This document shows, piece by piece, positions 13,401 to 25,185 of a stretch of DNA of 64,000 bases. The position numbers and the translations under genes are program-made. The first letter of the stretch is position 1. The number at the start of each line of letters is the position of its first letter. Source of the stretch: Mangifera indica (Eukaryota; Streptophyta; Magnoliopsida; Sapindales; Anacardiaceae); contig NC_058153.1 in the NCBI RefSeq assembly GCF_011075055.1, forward strand, positions 13,442,274-13,506,273, given 5' to 3'. Below the pieces are notes generated by a model that made no database searches, was not told the origin of the DNA, and saw only the letters and a program-made list of their open reading frames with translations.

Positions 13401-14314
13401 AGTTCAAGGATGAAATGGAAAAATTCTTTGAGATGACAAACCTTGGCATCATGAGGTATTTACTAGGAATGGAAGTTATGTAATCTAACTCTGGAATTTT
13501 CATCTATCAACATAAGTATGCCATGGTCATTCTTAAGAAGTTTAAAATGAAGGATTGAAAACTAGTCTCCACTCCCATGACAACAAGTGATAAGTTGAGT
13601 AAAGAAGACATCTCAAGTAAGGTGGACACAAATATATATAAAAGTTTAACAAGCAACTTTACGTACTTCACTACCACTAGACTTGATATATTATATTTTG
13701 TGAGCGTGTTTTCTAGGTTCATGCACTTTTTAAGAGAGAAACACTACATTGCAACTAAAAGAGTATTAAGATATATCAAATGGATTGTTGTTCTTGGTGT
13801 CATGTACTCTAAGTCTATAGAAAATAAAATGGAGTTGTTAGGCTATTTTGATAATGATTGAGGAGGTATTGTTAATGTCTCTAGAAGCACTTCATGATAC
13901 ATATTCTCATTAGGTTCTAGAAGTTTCACATGGAGGTTTAAGAAACAACAAACTACAATCCAATTAATAATAAAGGCAGAGTTCATAGATGTAGCATTTG
14001 CAATAAATTAGGCTATTTGGTTAAGGTAACATCTTAATGACTTAGAAAAGAAACAAACGGAAAAAACTAAGATCATGCTGGACAATATTTCTGCTATGTC
14101 TATTTCAAGAAATCTAGTGTTCTATGGTCGAACAAAACACATCAAAATTAAGTTTCACTTTATCAGAAGAGTTCAACAATCAAATAAAATGTTACTTGTT
14201 CACTGTAATTCTGAAAATTAATTTATAGATATCTTTACTAAGTAATTGCCTAAGGAAAGATTTGAAAAGCTTAAACAAAAGATAGGTGTTTGTCTCCTAG
14301 ATGCGAAGGAGGAA
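10455..14314 (+). mobile_element. Degenerate Ty1/copia retrotransposon, internal region
   Basis: A gag-pol order is recognisable in broken frames. Gag begins at 10455 (MANNNLSLVTPPIFIGENYT, the usual copia gag start). A mutated zinc knuckle lies near 11180-11300. The protease motif is WLIDGGYIHHMT at about 11403, where D-S-G has become D-G-G. The integrase core spans about 11800-12500, with the motifs LRSDNGNEF and TPYTP*QNG. The reverse transcriptase spans 12880-13480, with VKWIFK and DVKSTFFNG. The RNase H spans 13560-14280, ending IDIFTK*LPKERFEKLKQ. At 13352-13363 the catalytic YVDD box reads YVND. More than ten in-frame stops make it non-functional. A purine tract (GCGAAGGAGGAA) ends at 14314. 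Confidence 0.85.
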
Positions 14315-14650
14315 TGTTGAAGTCATGGCATTTCAAGTGCCAAAAGACCATGTCAAAATAAAAAAAAAAATTATATTAGAATTTGTAGATTTCAAGAGAT
14401 TTAGTCATCAAATTGTTGAAATGTTTGTGCTTATTTGTAGCTATAATTTGTTTATATTTTTTATTTGTTGCAATCTTTGATTTTTGCATCAAGCTTAGGC
14501 TAATTTGTTATCTTAGGCATGCATAAATAGCTTGCTATGGATGAGTAAAAGCAATAACATTTGATCTTAATTTCACTTGCTTCCATTATATCATTTGTAT
14601 CTATTCTTGCTTATTTCAATAATTTCTTTGTAGAGTTATAGTGTACTACT
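14315..14650 (+). repeat. Probable 3' LTR of the + strand copia element (right end uncertain)
   Basis: It starts TGTTGAAGTC directly after a polypurine tract, the position and sequence expected of a copia 3' LTR. Its right border is not fixed because I could not find a matching 5' LTR before 10455. The element is therefore 5'-truncated or its first LTR was replaced. A TATA-like GCATAAATAG lies near 14522. Confidence 0.45.
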
Positions 14651-15196
14651 ACATGTAATTTAAATAAGTATATACTATCTTATTTAGATTTTAGACAAAT
14701 ATTTATCACCTAAATATAATTACTAAATTAAAAAATAATTATTTTTTATTTTTTCCAATAATCATTAGTTTATTGAAGTTAAGTACAATACTTAAAATGT
14801 CATCAATTCAACTGAGAAGAAAAACAATTACCATGTTATTCAAAACTTAACTTAACAATTAACAACTCTATAGGAGTTTCTATTCCTTCTCTCCTCAACT
14901 AGCCATAAAAGTGGCCATCATAAAGAATTTACAATGATGACTATAGTAACAAATCTATGTACCAGTTTCTATGTTTGTTAAGATTCGAAACACCAACGAA
15001 GAAGGTGAGGAGTTGGGATGCCAGAGATGGTGAGGATGAGCACTAGAGACAAAGAGGAGAAAGGTTAGGTTTTTGTGGGAATTATGAGACTATCTACATT
15101 CATAAGATATGAAACGTGTTTCATACTTCTTTTAAATTATTGAAACAACTTTGAAACATTTCGTATCGATTTTGTGCCATTTTAGAACGTAAAAAG
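14651..15196. other. Intergenic AT-rich DNA between two retroelements
   Basis: No coding sequence or structured repeat is recognised here. Confidence 0.4.
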
Positions 15197-17470
15197 TGTA
15201 ACATCCCCCTCTAGAAGTACTACCCATAAAAGGAGAAATGTTACGAATTAATATCCGGAGCGTCTATTTTTTTTTTCTTTTAAACTATTTTAAAATAAAC
15301 GCATCATTAAAAGTGTTTAGGAAGTATTCCAAGAAAACTGAAAATCTGGAAGTAAACAAAAGATGTATATACTTATATGGAAACTCATTTGAAAGCATCT
15401 GAAAATAGAGAGTAACCATATGCAATTGTACCATAATCTCAAAAAGTCAAAAGTCGACAAGAACATGCCACTGTATGCATGTAATATAAACCAGAGATAA
15501 CCTGCTCTAACCGGATCTACCTACGCTGACCTAACCCTACGTTGCAGCTATCTCGATCACCTGTACCTGCAATCAGGAAAGAAAAGGAAGTGAGTGATAA
15601 GAACACTCAGTAAGGGGAAAGAATCAAGTAAACTATCTCGTTTCCTGTTCTAACTCACTTTCGGGACTCAACCTTACATACTAACCTCTATAAGAGATTG
15701 AGGGCGTAATCCAGTTCATTCTTTACTATTTGGGTCATACTTTGTCTCATCTGGTGTCTATTTGATACTTTTTGGAAGCTAACTATAGGGATTTGACACT
15801 TTTCTAAGCTCGAGCTCTCTTTCTTTCTTTCATTACACTATTTCTGAATCTGAATTGAGCTTTACTGCGAGCGGACCCTACTAAGGGTCTATGTCCTACT
15901 ACGGACGTGTCATACTGTGGACATGCCCTACTGCGGGAGGTGTAGTGTAAAGTGCCCCCTCATAGTTTATAGCATGTATGCGGGTCTTATATCTTACTAA
16001 TTTTACTTCCATCTAAATTTATTCATAACTCACCAAACATTACTCTTGGGACGACCCCTAAATCTTGAACCCCAATTCCTTTTCTTGCTTTTCTTTCTTT
16101 TTTTTTTTTCTTTCTCTCATTTGTTTCCTTTCCTTTCCTTTCTTTCCTCCTTTTCTTTCTTTATTTCTTGCCCAAAACTACGAAATACTGTTCATAGAAC
16201 AGTCATTTGTCAGAGCAGCCTTCTTTTTCATACAATTTAACAGCTCAAACGATTTCTAATTCATACAAGCTATATATCGTTGAAAAGAGGATTCAAAGAT
16301 CTTTCCAACAAGCTATAATAGCACTCATAATTCAATAGATAAGACAGTCAAAACGTGAGATAAAGTCAGTGGTAAAAACTACTTCCTCTGTTTATTTGGT
16401 AAAACAGTCCTTGTGGTTCATGCAATATTTAACAATCCAAATGATCCCCAATTCATACAAGCTATATATCACTGAAAATATAATTCAAAGAGCTTTCCAA
16501 TAAGACATAATAGCACTCATAAATCCTTAGATAAGATAGTCAAAACGTGAGATGAAATCAGTGGCAAAACTACCTCCTTTGTTTATTTGGTAAAACAGGC
16601 ATTTTGGTTCATACAATATTTAACAGTCCAAATGATCTCTAATTCATACAAGCTATCTATCATTGGAAAGAGGATTCAAAGATCTTTCCAAAAAGATATA
16701 ATAGCACTCATAATTCATCAAATAAGGCAGCCAAAACATGGGACGAACTCAGTGGTAAAAACTGTAAATATTATGCAACTTTCTGCCATAAACAAAATCA
16801 CACACATAGACATCCCAAATGGCAAAACAACATTTCTCAACTTCAAAATCATCATTTATAACATAGATTCAAGGAACCAAAAGCCTAAAATATGCCACAT
16901 ATCAAGGATGATACCCCTTACCTTATTTCAAACCAATCTTTGCTACATTGGCTCCCTCCTTTTTGTCTTCCTTCTTTGAGCACCAAACTCACCTTAAATC
17001 AACACCAAAACATAATAATATATTTATATAACATGCATCCAATACATATATAAACATAGGTAAAGGGAAAAGGAAGAGATCTTTTGATTACCAAGCTCCA
17101 AAAGTGTTTATTCTTCTTTTCTTTCCTTACTCTTCTTTCAAACTCTTCCAAGCATCCAAGTTCCTTCTAAAAATGAAGAAAACAAGCATGAAGAGGCTGA
17201 TTTTTCTGGAAGGGTGGAAGAAATGATGGAAAAATGGTATGAGATGCCTTTTTTGACTTTTCTCTTTCTTTATCTAAGCTTTATCTCCCTTTTTCTCTTT
17301 ATCTCTTTTTTTTTCTTTTTCTTTTTCTTTTTGTATTTATATACATATATATATTTATATAAACACACCCATACATAACATATATATATATATATTTAAA
17401 AAAATGAAAAGTATCTCAAAACAGGGTTAAAAGACGTAAATGGCCCTGAAACGTATCTGAGGGTATTACA
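15197..17470. mobile_element. Putative solo LTR (2.27 kb)
   Basis: It begins TGTAACATCCCC and ends GGGTATTACA, giving the TG...CA ends of an LTR with a TGTAA/TTACA terminal inversion. The five flanking bases are AAAAG on the left and GAAAG on the right, a target duplication with one mismatch. No gag or pol sequence lies inside or beside it, which fits a solo LTR left by recombination between two LTRs. TGTAACA-type ends and LTRs over 2 kb are common in plant Ty3/gypsy elements, so that class is inferred. Inside are a triplicated 190-bp unit (16195-16762), short CCTACTGCGG-type subrepeats (15870-15960) and two long pyrimidine tracts (16080-16170 and 17240-17335). Confidence 0.5.
16195..16762. 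repeat. Tandem repeat, three units of about 190 bp
   Basis: Units begin near 16200, 16391 and 16582. Each contains a version of GGTAAAACAG, TTCATACAAT, AATTCATACAAGCTAT, AAGATCTTTCCAA and AATAGCACTCATAA. They differ from one another by roughly 15-20 percent by eye. They lie wholly within the putative solo LTR. Confidence 0.75.
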
Positions 17471-18938
17471 GAAAGACACCCCATGTGCTACTTCGTGTGA
17501 GCTAAAAGGTGTCTAAAACATGTTCAACATCCATTTTGCCAAAGCTCAAACTTATTTTCCCATCAAACTTTGGAAATTGGAGAAGGATTTAAGAATTGCT
17601 TGTCACCATCCATATTTGATAATTTTGGTTTGATATTAGTAAAAGAAAAAAAATTCCAAACAACACAAAATTAAAAGAATAAATGTTTGGTTAACAATTT
17701 TGTGAACAACTTGGTTTATATGAAAAATAATTAACAAAACACAGTCATTTTTATAGAAACTAAACACTAATTCTACTTAAATTAGGAATTCTAATACTAT
17801 CATTCACAAACTAAGAAAAATCTTAAATTAATAAATATTAAAAAAAACCATACTTCTACTCAACGTAAACAAGTTGAGTTTAATCCTATCACTTTTTATT
17901 TCCTACTAAGTTTGATGTACAAATGAGCACATTTAAAATAACAAGTTGAGTTGCTACAAAAGATACTTCTATCCAATGTGTTAATTACTGGACCGGGTTT
18001 TGACACCATCAATGGCTCATTTTGGATTTTTCTCCATCTTTACATTACACAATTTAATTAAGTGAAGCAGTGATGTTATCCCTTACCTTTCCAAAAGATG
18101 GGAAAAAAAATTTGTAAAATGCATGTTGAGATTAAATTGCAAATCATTATGATTTGTCTAATTGAACCGCGATTCAAATCGATCTAATGACTCTTTAACC
18201 AAACCAAATTGGCTTATAAGTTCTTGTAAAACTAGTCCAATCAACCGATATGACTTTTCTTAACCTTGGTTTTATCCATGTTCAAAAATAATAACTTGCA
18301 AAATCTCATATTCTATTGCTACAAATAGCCGACTGGTGAAAAATTAATTCAGGGAATAATATTATTGAATAATGCCATGATTATAGGAAGCCAATTGTCA
18401 TTTTATTTTGCAAATGGTTAATTTTTGGGAAACTTGGTAATTGACAAAGGCAACCAAAATAGACAACAATGACCATGAGATATATTCCATTCCAAGTACG
18501 ACATGTATTCTACCAATGAAGAGGATATGTGATGTAACTCACGAGAAAAACCAATAAAACCAAGCTCTCTATACATTGGCCTTCTAAAAAGACTTAGTTT
18601 CTACATGGCCTTCAAAGTGGTCTAAAACAACCTGAGATGATAGTTTTTGTGACAATCTCATAAACAGAGTAGCATGATTTGATATATAATAATATGCACA
18701 ATGAGCTTAGCCTTAGCATCAATTTTGGAACAGAGACAGGGTGATGCTATGAAATTTTTTAATTCTCTATTTATTTAAATGGAATAGTTCCTGACTCGAG
18801 CAAGCAAAGGTGTCTGAATGACATGTTATCTACACAAACAATGACCAAAACTCTCTCTTTCCATAACAAATAAATAAAAACTCTCTTGTTCTAGAGTTGA
18901 TGGTATGAAAAAGCTAGTGAGCTCTTGACCAAGCATTA
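17471..18938. other. Intergenic region
   Basis: AT-rich DNA without a recognisable exon. No promoter element can be called for the pseudogene that follows. Confidence 0.4.
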
Positions 18939-21867
18939 ATGGTAAGCCTGAAAGTGGGAAGCAGACCACCATGGGTGGGTCTAGAAGCCATAGTTAGGCT
19001 TCAAATAGCTGCAGGGAATTCATGCAACTTTCCTCTTTATTCCCACTCTTTGAAATCAGTGCTTGGTTTCAACCAACATCAACTCACAATGCTCGGTGTT
19101 GCTAATGATATTGGGGAAAATGTTGGCCTCATTCTGGGTATTATCTCCAACAAATTCCCTCCTTGGTTTATTCTGCTCATTGGTGCTCTTGTTTGCTTCT
19201 TTAGTTATGCTATTATCTCGCTTGTTGTCATTTGTATTGTTCAACCTCTCCCTTATTTATTGATGAGTTCATTTTTTGTTTGTAAATCTTTTCCATCTCA
19301 ATGCAACTCTTTTATGTTATCCTTTATGTTATCTTGATAGGAGATTCTCAAGATAGAGTGATGTTCACAACTAGGCTTCAATGAATTTTCATTGTCATAT
19401 TTGTAGTTTCCAGCACTTGGCTTCAGATTAAAGTAGATTTTTAGTTGATCTTTGTGGTTCTAAATATTTTTTCTTCTTTGCATAAATAATTATTTTCATT
19501 GTATTCTAAACATATGTCTCTATTTTATCTACTATTTCTTAGCCTTTTAATTTTTAATAGACAAGGATGAACAAATTAAAATTAAATATTTTCCTATTTG
19601 ATTTATATACTAAATGCATACATTGTAGCACTCTTTGTCCTTAAATGGTTCTTCAAGAGGTTTTATGTCCTATTTCATTATAATAGATCTTAGCCTCGGC
19701 TATTGTTGGACTCTGCATATAATAGGTTTAGTTTGTTGCATGAAATCAGAGCTGGGAAGGTGTATGTTAATAATAAGCCCTTGGAAAGTTTTACTTTATC
19801 TCATTGACCTTGTTAGATATAATCTCATTTTCCACTAGCAAGTAACAAACTTTGAATACTAAATAACAAACAGAAGTTTGTGATATTATATTTGTTACTT
19901 GAATATTTGTTTTTTATATTTTTTTTAGTTATATCTTACTATAAGTTACTTTGAAAGTAGATATGTTGAGATTTGGGTGTTGGCAAAAGCTATTTCAAGT
20001 TTTATAATAAAGCTAGTGGAAAGTTTCTACCACAAAATACTATTATAATTATTTGTATAAATGATCATTCCTTTATTATTTCACAGTTATGGATTGCACT
20101 TTGTGTTTCCATTACCAGTAGTGCTTGGTTGAGCACCGTTGTGCTTGTAACCAATATGAGAAACTTCTCTTATAGTCAAGGTACTGTTACTAGTATTCTC
20201 AAAGATTATGCGAGACTTAGTGTTGTTGTATTTTCTAATATTTATAGTATGTTGCTCAATAATTTCTCTTCCAAGCTATTTTTGTTCCTTGCACTGGGGT
20301 TTCCTTTACTATGCTTCATGACTTTGTATTTTGTTAGGTCTTGTACTCCAGCTTCTGGTAAAGACTCCACAGAGCATGGACACTTTATTTTTACCCAAAT
20401 AGCTAGTGTTGTGCTTGGATCATTATTCTAACAACCTCAGTATTGGATCATATGCTTCATTTAACTACATCAATATCTTATGCTTGTCTTGTTTTAATGA
20501 TCATCCTTCTTATGACTCCCTTAGCTATTCCTATAAAGATGATATTTTTCCCAGAGAGAACTAGCAAATCAAATATACTTGACCAACTCATTGAGTCATT
20601 AGACAGTTCCATTCAAGGAGGTAATATAGAAAAAACAGAGCCATTGTTGGAGCAATCTTCATCAACAACAGACTTAGGAAGCTTTAATAGGAGTAATGAT
20701 GTGTCTGAGGTTGTTATGCTTCTTGCCAAAGGTGAAGGTGTAGTCAAGAAAAAGAGGCACCCCCAAAGAGGGGAAGATTTCAAGTTTAGAGAAGTTGTAA
20801 TTAAGACAAATTTTTGGCTTCTTTTCTTTGTTTATTTTGTAGGAGTTGGCTTTAAGGTAACAATTCTCAATGATCTGGCTCAAATAGGGATTGCACAAGG
20901 TGTGAATGATACAACAATCTTGTTGTCTCTCTTCAATTTTCGTAACTTTGTCGGTTGACTTAGTAGGGGAATTGTTTTTGAATATTTTGCTAGGTCATTA
21001 TGGTTTGAGTAAATACATGCATTATTGATGCATCATTAGTATATTAGTTGTTACTTCAGATTCTTAGCTTCATGGAAAAAATTTGTCAGAGAACTTTGAG
21101 ATGAAAAGATAATAGGCAAATAAATGGCTTTGAACTTCCATGAAGTCCAACATTTGAGCCATGGACTATTGAAATGATCTTCTATTGCTAACATGTGGCT
21201 TAAACGTTGAAAGTATAGAGTTAGCCTATCATTCTAATTCCATTTTAAGGATACAACATAACACATGTTAAATCAACTCATTATCCTTATAGGATTTTAG
21301 TATAGCAGAATAATTGGATCCTTGTCATCATTAGTTAAACTTGCACCCATGGCTATTATTTCTTTGTTCTTTGTATTCATGATAAACTTATGTGTGTTTT
21401 TGTTACTAGAAGGTCAAAAGAAATTCCTCGTACAATCTGGATGATTTGCACTCAAATAATCATGACCATTATGTGCGTGTTGTTTGTTTCTGCTATTAAC
21501 AATACTCTTTTTGTTGCAAGTGCATTATTTGGGATTTGTTATGGTGTTCATTTCTGTATTATGATTCCAACTGTTTCTGAGCTTTTTAGCTTGAAACATT
21601 TTAGTATATTTGTTAACTTCATGTCATTAGGAAATTCTCTTGGTGCCTTTCTTTTCTCAAGCCTCCTAGTAGGGTATATATATGATAACAAGGTAGCAAA
21701 GCAATGGGGAAATGTAGCTTGCTTGGGTCCCAATTGCTTCAAGATCACCTTCTTGGTTCTAGCTAATGTTATATGGTATAGGATCCATCTTGAGCATTCT
21801 CTTAAATGTTAGAATAAGGTCTGTTTACCAAATACTTTATTTAGGGGGTTCCTTTAGGTTTTCTTAA
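18939..21867 (+). pseudogene. Nodulin-like / major-facilitator membrane transporter, pseudogene
   Basis: Three blocks match the plant nodulin-like MFS family (NFD4/At1g74780 type). Block 1 is 18939-19263: MVSLKVGSRPPWVGLEA, then NFPLYSHSLKSVLGFNQHQL. Block 2 is 20087-20998: WIALCV, then VTNMRNFSYSQGTV, then FKFREVVIKTNFWLLFFVYF and GIAQGVNDTTILLSLF. Block 3 is 21412-21867: IPRTIWMICTQII, then GICYGVHFCIMIPTVSELF, then CLGPNCFKITFL and RIRSVYQILYLGGSFR. Damage includes a frameshift near 20425-20432, TGA at 20956-20958 where the family has Arg (VGRLGGG), another frameshift near 21775 before YGIGSILS, and a premature TAA at 21865. After block 1 the sequence reads ATGAGT where a GTGAGT splice donor would be expected. 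Members are predicted 12-span membrane proteins, and this copy cannot make one. Confidence 0.85.
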
Positions 21868-22481
21868 GGCTCAAATAATTGAGAACATTGAAGAAAAACA
21901 TGGCAGCTACAAAACTCTATAGAAGTTATTTTACTTGACCACATCTCAGGGTAGGAATTCATCATTAATGCAATTTGAACAAAGTGTCAAACATGAACTC
22001 AACAGAAATCAGTCACTAGGTGAAATCTATAAACAATACTCTTGTTATTATTATTAATACTGTCAGCTAGTCAATGCATGTAGCTCCGAGCTGCTTGTTG
22101 TTCAGTACTTAAGGGTACAGAGATGTAAAGATAATTAAAAAACATGTGTGCAATTGTAAATTGTAATATGGTGAAAGAACATCCTTAGACATCTTGTCAG
22201 CTAAGGATGTTATTTCACCATATTAATTTGAATTCCCTAATTAGAAAAAAAAGGATTTGAAGAGCATGGACAGTATTCAACCATCTATATATTACTCACA
22301 AGAAAGTATTTAGTAAAAATGCACCACTAATTCTGTTCTGGAAGCCTGGAAAATGCATTACTTCACAAAGATTCAACTATGGATATAACGTGCCAGAAAC
22401 ATCTTAAGAAACAAGGTTTCTCTCTAATCTTGAGAAACAATAGTACACTATCTGCTAAATTTTAAGTCAAAACTGGGTAGC
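21868..22481. other. Spacer between the transporter pseudogene and the SAM gene
   Basis: It includes the 3' flank of the SAM-domain gene (minus strand) and a strong hairpin at 22165-22224, listed separately. No coding sequence is seen. Confidence 0.5.
22165..22224. repeat. Short near-perfect hairpin (24-bp arms, 12-base loop)
   Basis: AATATGGTGAAAGAACATCC plus TTAG (22165-22188) pairs with 22201-22224 with a single mismatch across 24 bp. The loop is ACATCTTGTCAG. It could be the core of a small MITE, a small-RNA precursor or a transcription-end structure for a neighbour. The sequence alone does not decide. Confidence 0.7.
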
Positions 22482-23222
22482 TCATGTGGGCTTCAGATCC
22501 CGAAACAGAGCTGCCCATAGAGAATGATCTTCATAACCACCGCCCAAGTTTTCCTTGGTGCTTCTGTAGTCTGCATAAATCCTCGGGCTTGGAAACCGCC
22601 TATCCAGAGGCCCAGATAAGTTATGACTTTTATTTGCATACATTTGTCTATCCAGAGGCCCAGAAGATATTGGGCTCCTGTAAGTGAACAACAATCTCTC
22701 TTGCATGTTACATTCCAGAGGCCCAGACAACTTCAAGCTTCTATTGGTGACAATCAACTTGTCTTGCACCAATGGCAATGGCCCGGATTTTGCTATCCTC
22801 ATGGTTTTGATTGGCTTCTGTTTCTCTGCTTGAAACTCCTTTTCACTCTTGTACTTCCTTGTTAATGCTCCTTTCCATTGCTCTTGGTAGCGAGCGGGTG
22901 GGGGTGGCTCTGGCAAGGCCATTGTCGATCCAACTTCATGGAAAACCCACTTGTTAATACGCTTGCCAATCTTTTTCTTGGCGTTGTTGATTGTCAAAAT
23001 AAGCCTGGAAAGGGCGTTAGGAGCTCCTCCAACTTCTTTCCTAGCAAGCTTCAGAATTTCTAGCCTATGCTTGGCCACTGAAATGCCCATACTCTGGAGA
23101 AACTCATGGTTGAAGTAGGTTAAATCCTCCTTTTGGAGCTCATTGCGAGCAAAGCGAAGGCCGTATTCATATATTAGTGATGGGTCAAGGCTGCTCTTTG
23201 ATAACCAAGAGAACCAATCCAT
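22482..23222 (-). CDS. SAM (sterile alpha motif) domain protein, 246 aa
   Basis: Single exon, ATG at 23222-23220 and stop at 22484-22482. Residues 3-63 form a SAM domain: WFSWLSKSSLDPSLIYEYGL, then FARNELQKEDLTYFNHEFLQ, then SMGISVAKHRLEILKLARK, with the usual closing GI..HR..IL pattern. SAM domains mediate protein-protein or RNA contacts. Plants have a small family of such short SAM proteins (At3g07760/At5g48680-like) of poorly known role. The middle (85-140) is basic with a PEPPPPA stretch. The C-terminal half repeats the tetrapeptide SGPL four times (146, 166, 187, 203), twice as SGPLDR. It ends in a conserved-looking DHSLWAALFRDLKP. No signal peptide or membrane span is visible. The frame is intact. 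Confidence 0.85.
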   Translation of the reverse strand: MDWFSWLSKSSLDPSLIYEYGLRFARNELQKEDLTYFNHEFLQSMGISVAKHRLEILKLARKEVGGAPNALSRLILTINNAKKKIGKRINKWVFHEVGSTMALPEPPPPARYQEQWKGALTRKYKSEKEFQAEKQKPIKTMRIAKSGPLPLVQDKLIVTNRSLKLSGPLECNMQERLLFTYRSPISSGPLDRQMYANKSHNLSGPLDRRFPSPRIYADYRSTKENLGGGYEDHSLWAALFRDLKPT

Positions 23223-23265
23223 GGCTGGCTAGTGTGAAAGATGAATGGTACTCTCATTGGACGCT

Positions 23266-23274
23266 CATATATAC
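23266..23274 (-). promoter_or_regulatory. Possible TATA box of the SAM-domain gene
   Basis: On the minus strand GTATATATG lies about 45 bases before the ATG at 23222. This would give an unusually short 5' UTR, so a start further upstream is equally possible. Confidence 0.35.
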
Positions 23275-25185
23275 ATGTAAGTTGAAGTGGTCCTAGACAA
23301 TTAGAGCTAGGTAGACACATATAATAATACAAAAAGAAGAAGAAGGAAGACAAGAGGGTCAAGAGTAAGTAAATTAAAGTGGTGGTTAAGTATGGGAAAG
23401 ATTTTGAGTATCTCTCTTTATCAAAATTTGGATATTAGTTGAGAGATTGAGAGTGACATTAACGGAAATTGTGGAAGTTAGGAAATCACTCATCTTATAT
23501 GCATTAATTCAGTAATTTTTCAATCGGGAAAAAGGCATCATGTTGCTTGAAGTTGATTAGTCAAGTATGTTTTTTACTCAGAAGGAAACAAATTATATTA
23601 CCAGAGCATCTATTATAAGAAAACAATTAAGGTTGGCTTAAAATTTGAGTCTTCTATGAAAATATGAAAAACTTGGAGAGGATCATTACAGTTACTAACT
23701 GTAATATTTTCTTAGGAGTAGAAATAGTCAAACATATAATCTATGAGGCTATATATATTAGAAATAGTCAAGTTCTCTTTGGCAGGGGGCCAATTTAGCT
23801 GTTATTTAACTATATTAAATCCAATAACCTACCAAAACATACAGTATGAATAAACAGATCAAAGTCTAAATGCATTTCATTAATGTCATTTTCTCTGTTT
23901 TGGTTGAAACATAATCGCAAGGGGTAGGTAAAAACTAGATATGCAGGGCTTTAAAGTCAGAAACGGTTCGGAAGTTGGAATTTGATAACCCATATTTAAT
24001 TCCTCGTTTACTAAATTTGCTGTCTTCAACTAGAATTGAGAGAGAGAGAAGGAAGCTTTTAACGGTGTATTAGATGATGCTATAAGCGTGCAGACCGGTA
24101 AAATACTGATCTTTAGAGAGTCTTCAGGTCAGGGTCCTGAAAATAGAGGCAGGCCATGCATATCGTCTACATGCAAGCTGATGGGTAATTCCAAATGGAA
24201 ATGAAAGGATAAAAAGGTGTGTAGTGTATCAGTGGTTATTTTCTGTCATGATGATAATATCAGTCACTACTCTGTATAAAGATCTGGCACCATAATTTAG
24301 CCGATCTGATTAATTTAAAGAATATTGGACCTTGGCTTTGAAAAACTTTGCAAGTTGACACCATAACCAGGAGCAATATTATTATTATCATTTTCTTGAG
24401 ATGGATCACCTCTTCAAAGTTAAACCGATCAAATGGGTGGTCCATAATCATTGCATTAAATAAAATTTAGAGTTTAATATTAAAATATCATTAGAGGGAA
24501 ATTTTCATGCTTGAAATCTCAAGTTTTTGCCACGCAAATTACCTCTTGGAGGCCGGGAGCAATATTATTGATAACATCAGTTAAGGTAATCTATTTTGAT
24601 TATCGAGAAGTGTAGATGCCAAAACCAAATTGAATTAATAGAGTAGCTGAAAGGAAAAATAAAGCTGTAAAAGTTGGCAATTTAGGTAAGGAAATAAAGA
24701 GAAATTGTTGTACAAATGCACATGCTCTGATGGATAGCCCATTATAGAAGATAGTGGTTGAGAGGTCTAAATGAAATCCCATAGGCATTAATTGATGGTT
24801 GAAAATAAAATCTGGTCAACTATTAATGTAGTTTGTTATGTATGGCTGAGTGCCAAAGTGCCTTCTTCCTGGTATTTGGTTTGAGAGGCGTCCATGTGTC
24901 AAATTTCTCTGGTGACTCTATTAATGGAACCAGAGCCTGAGCCCAATGGAGAATTTTGCATGAGAAAATGCACCTTTAAATGTTTAGTCAGACATCAACT
25001 AACTTCTGAAAATTGCGGGAGTTATAAACTAAATCTCAGTCAAACAGTTAATAAAAGACGACCCATATTTCCCGGTCAACGAAATCCGTACTTCATTCCA
25101 TCTCCATTCAGTTTTGTATTATATCATTTGCTCTTTTGTCCCCAAATCAATCTCTGTTTGTCCTGATCCTGACGAGAACCATAAT
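23275..25185. other. Intergenic region between the SAM gene and the MICU gene
   Basis: The two genes are divergently transcribed, so this interval holds both promoters. It is AT-rich, and I see no conserved coding sequence or named element. Confidence 0.5.
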
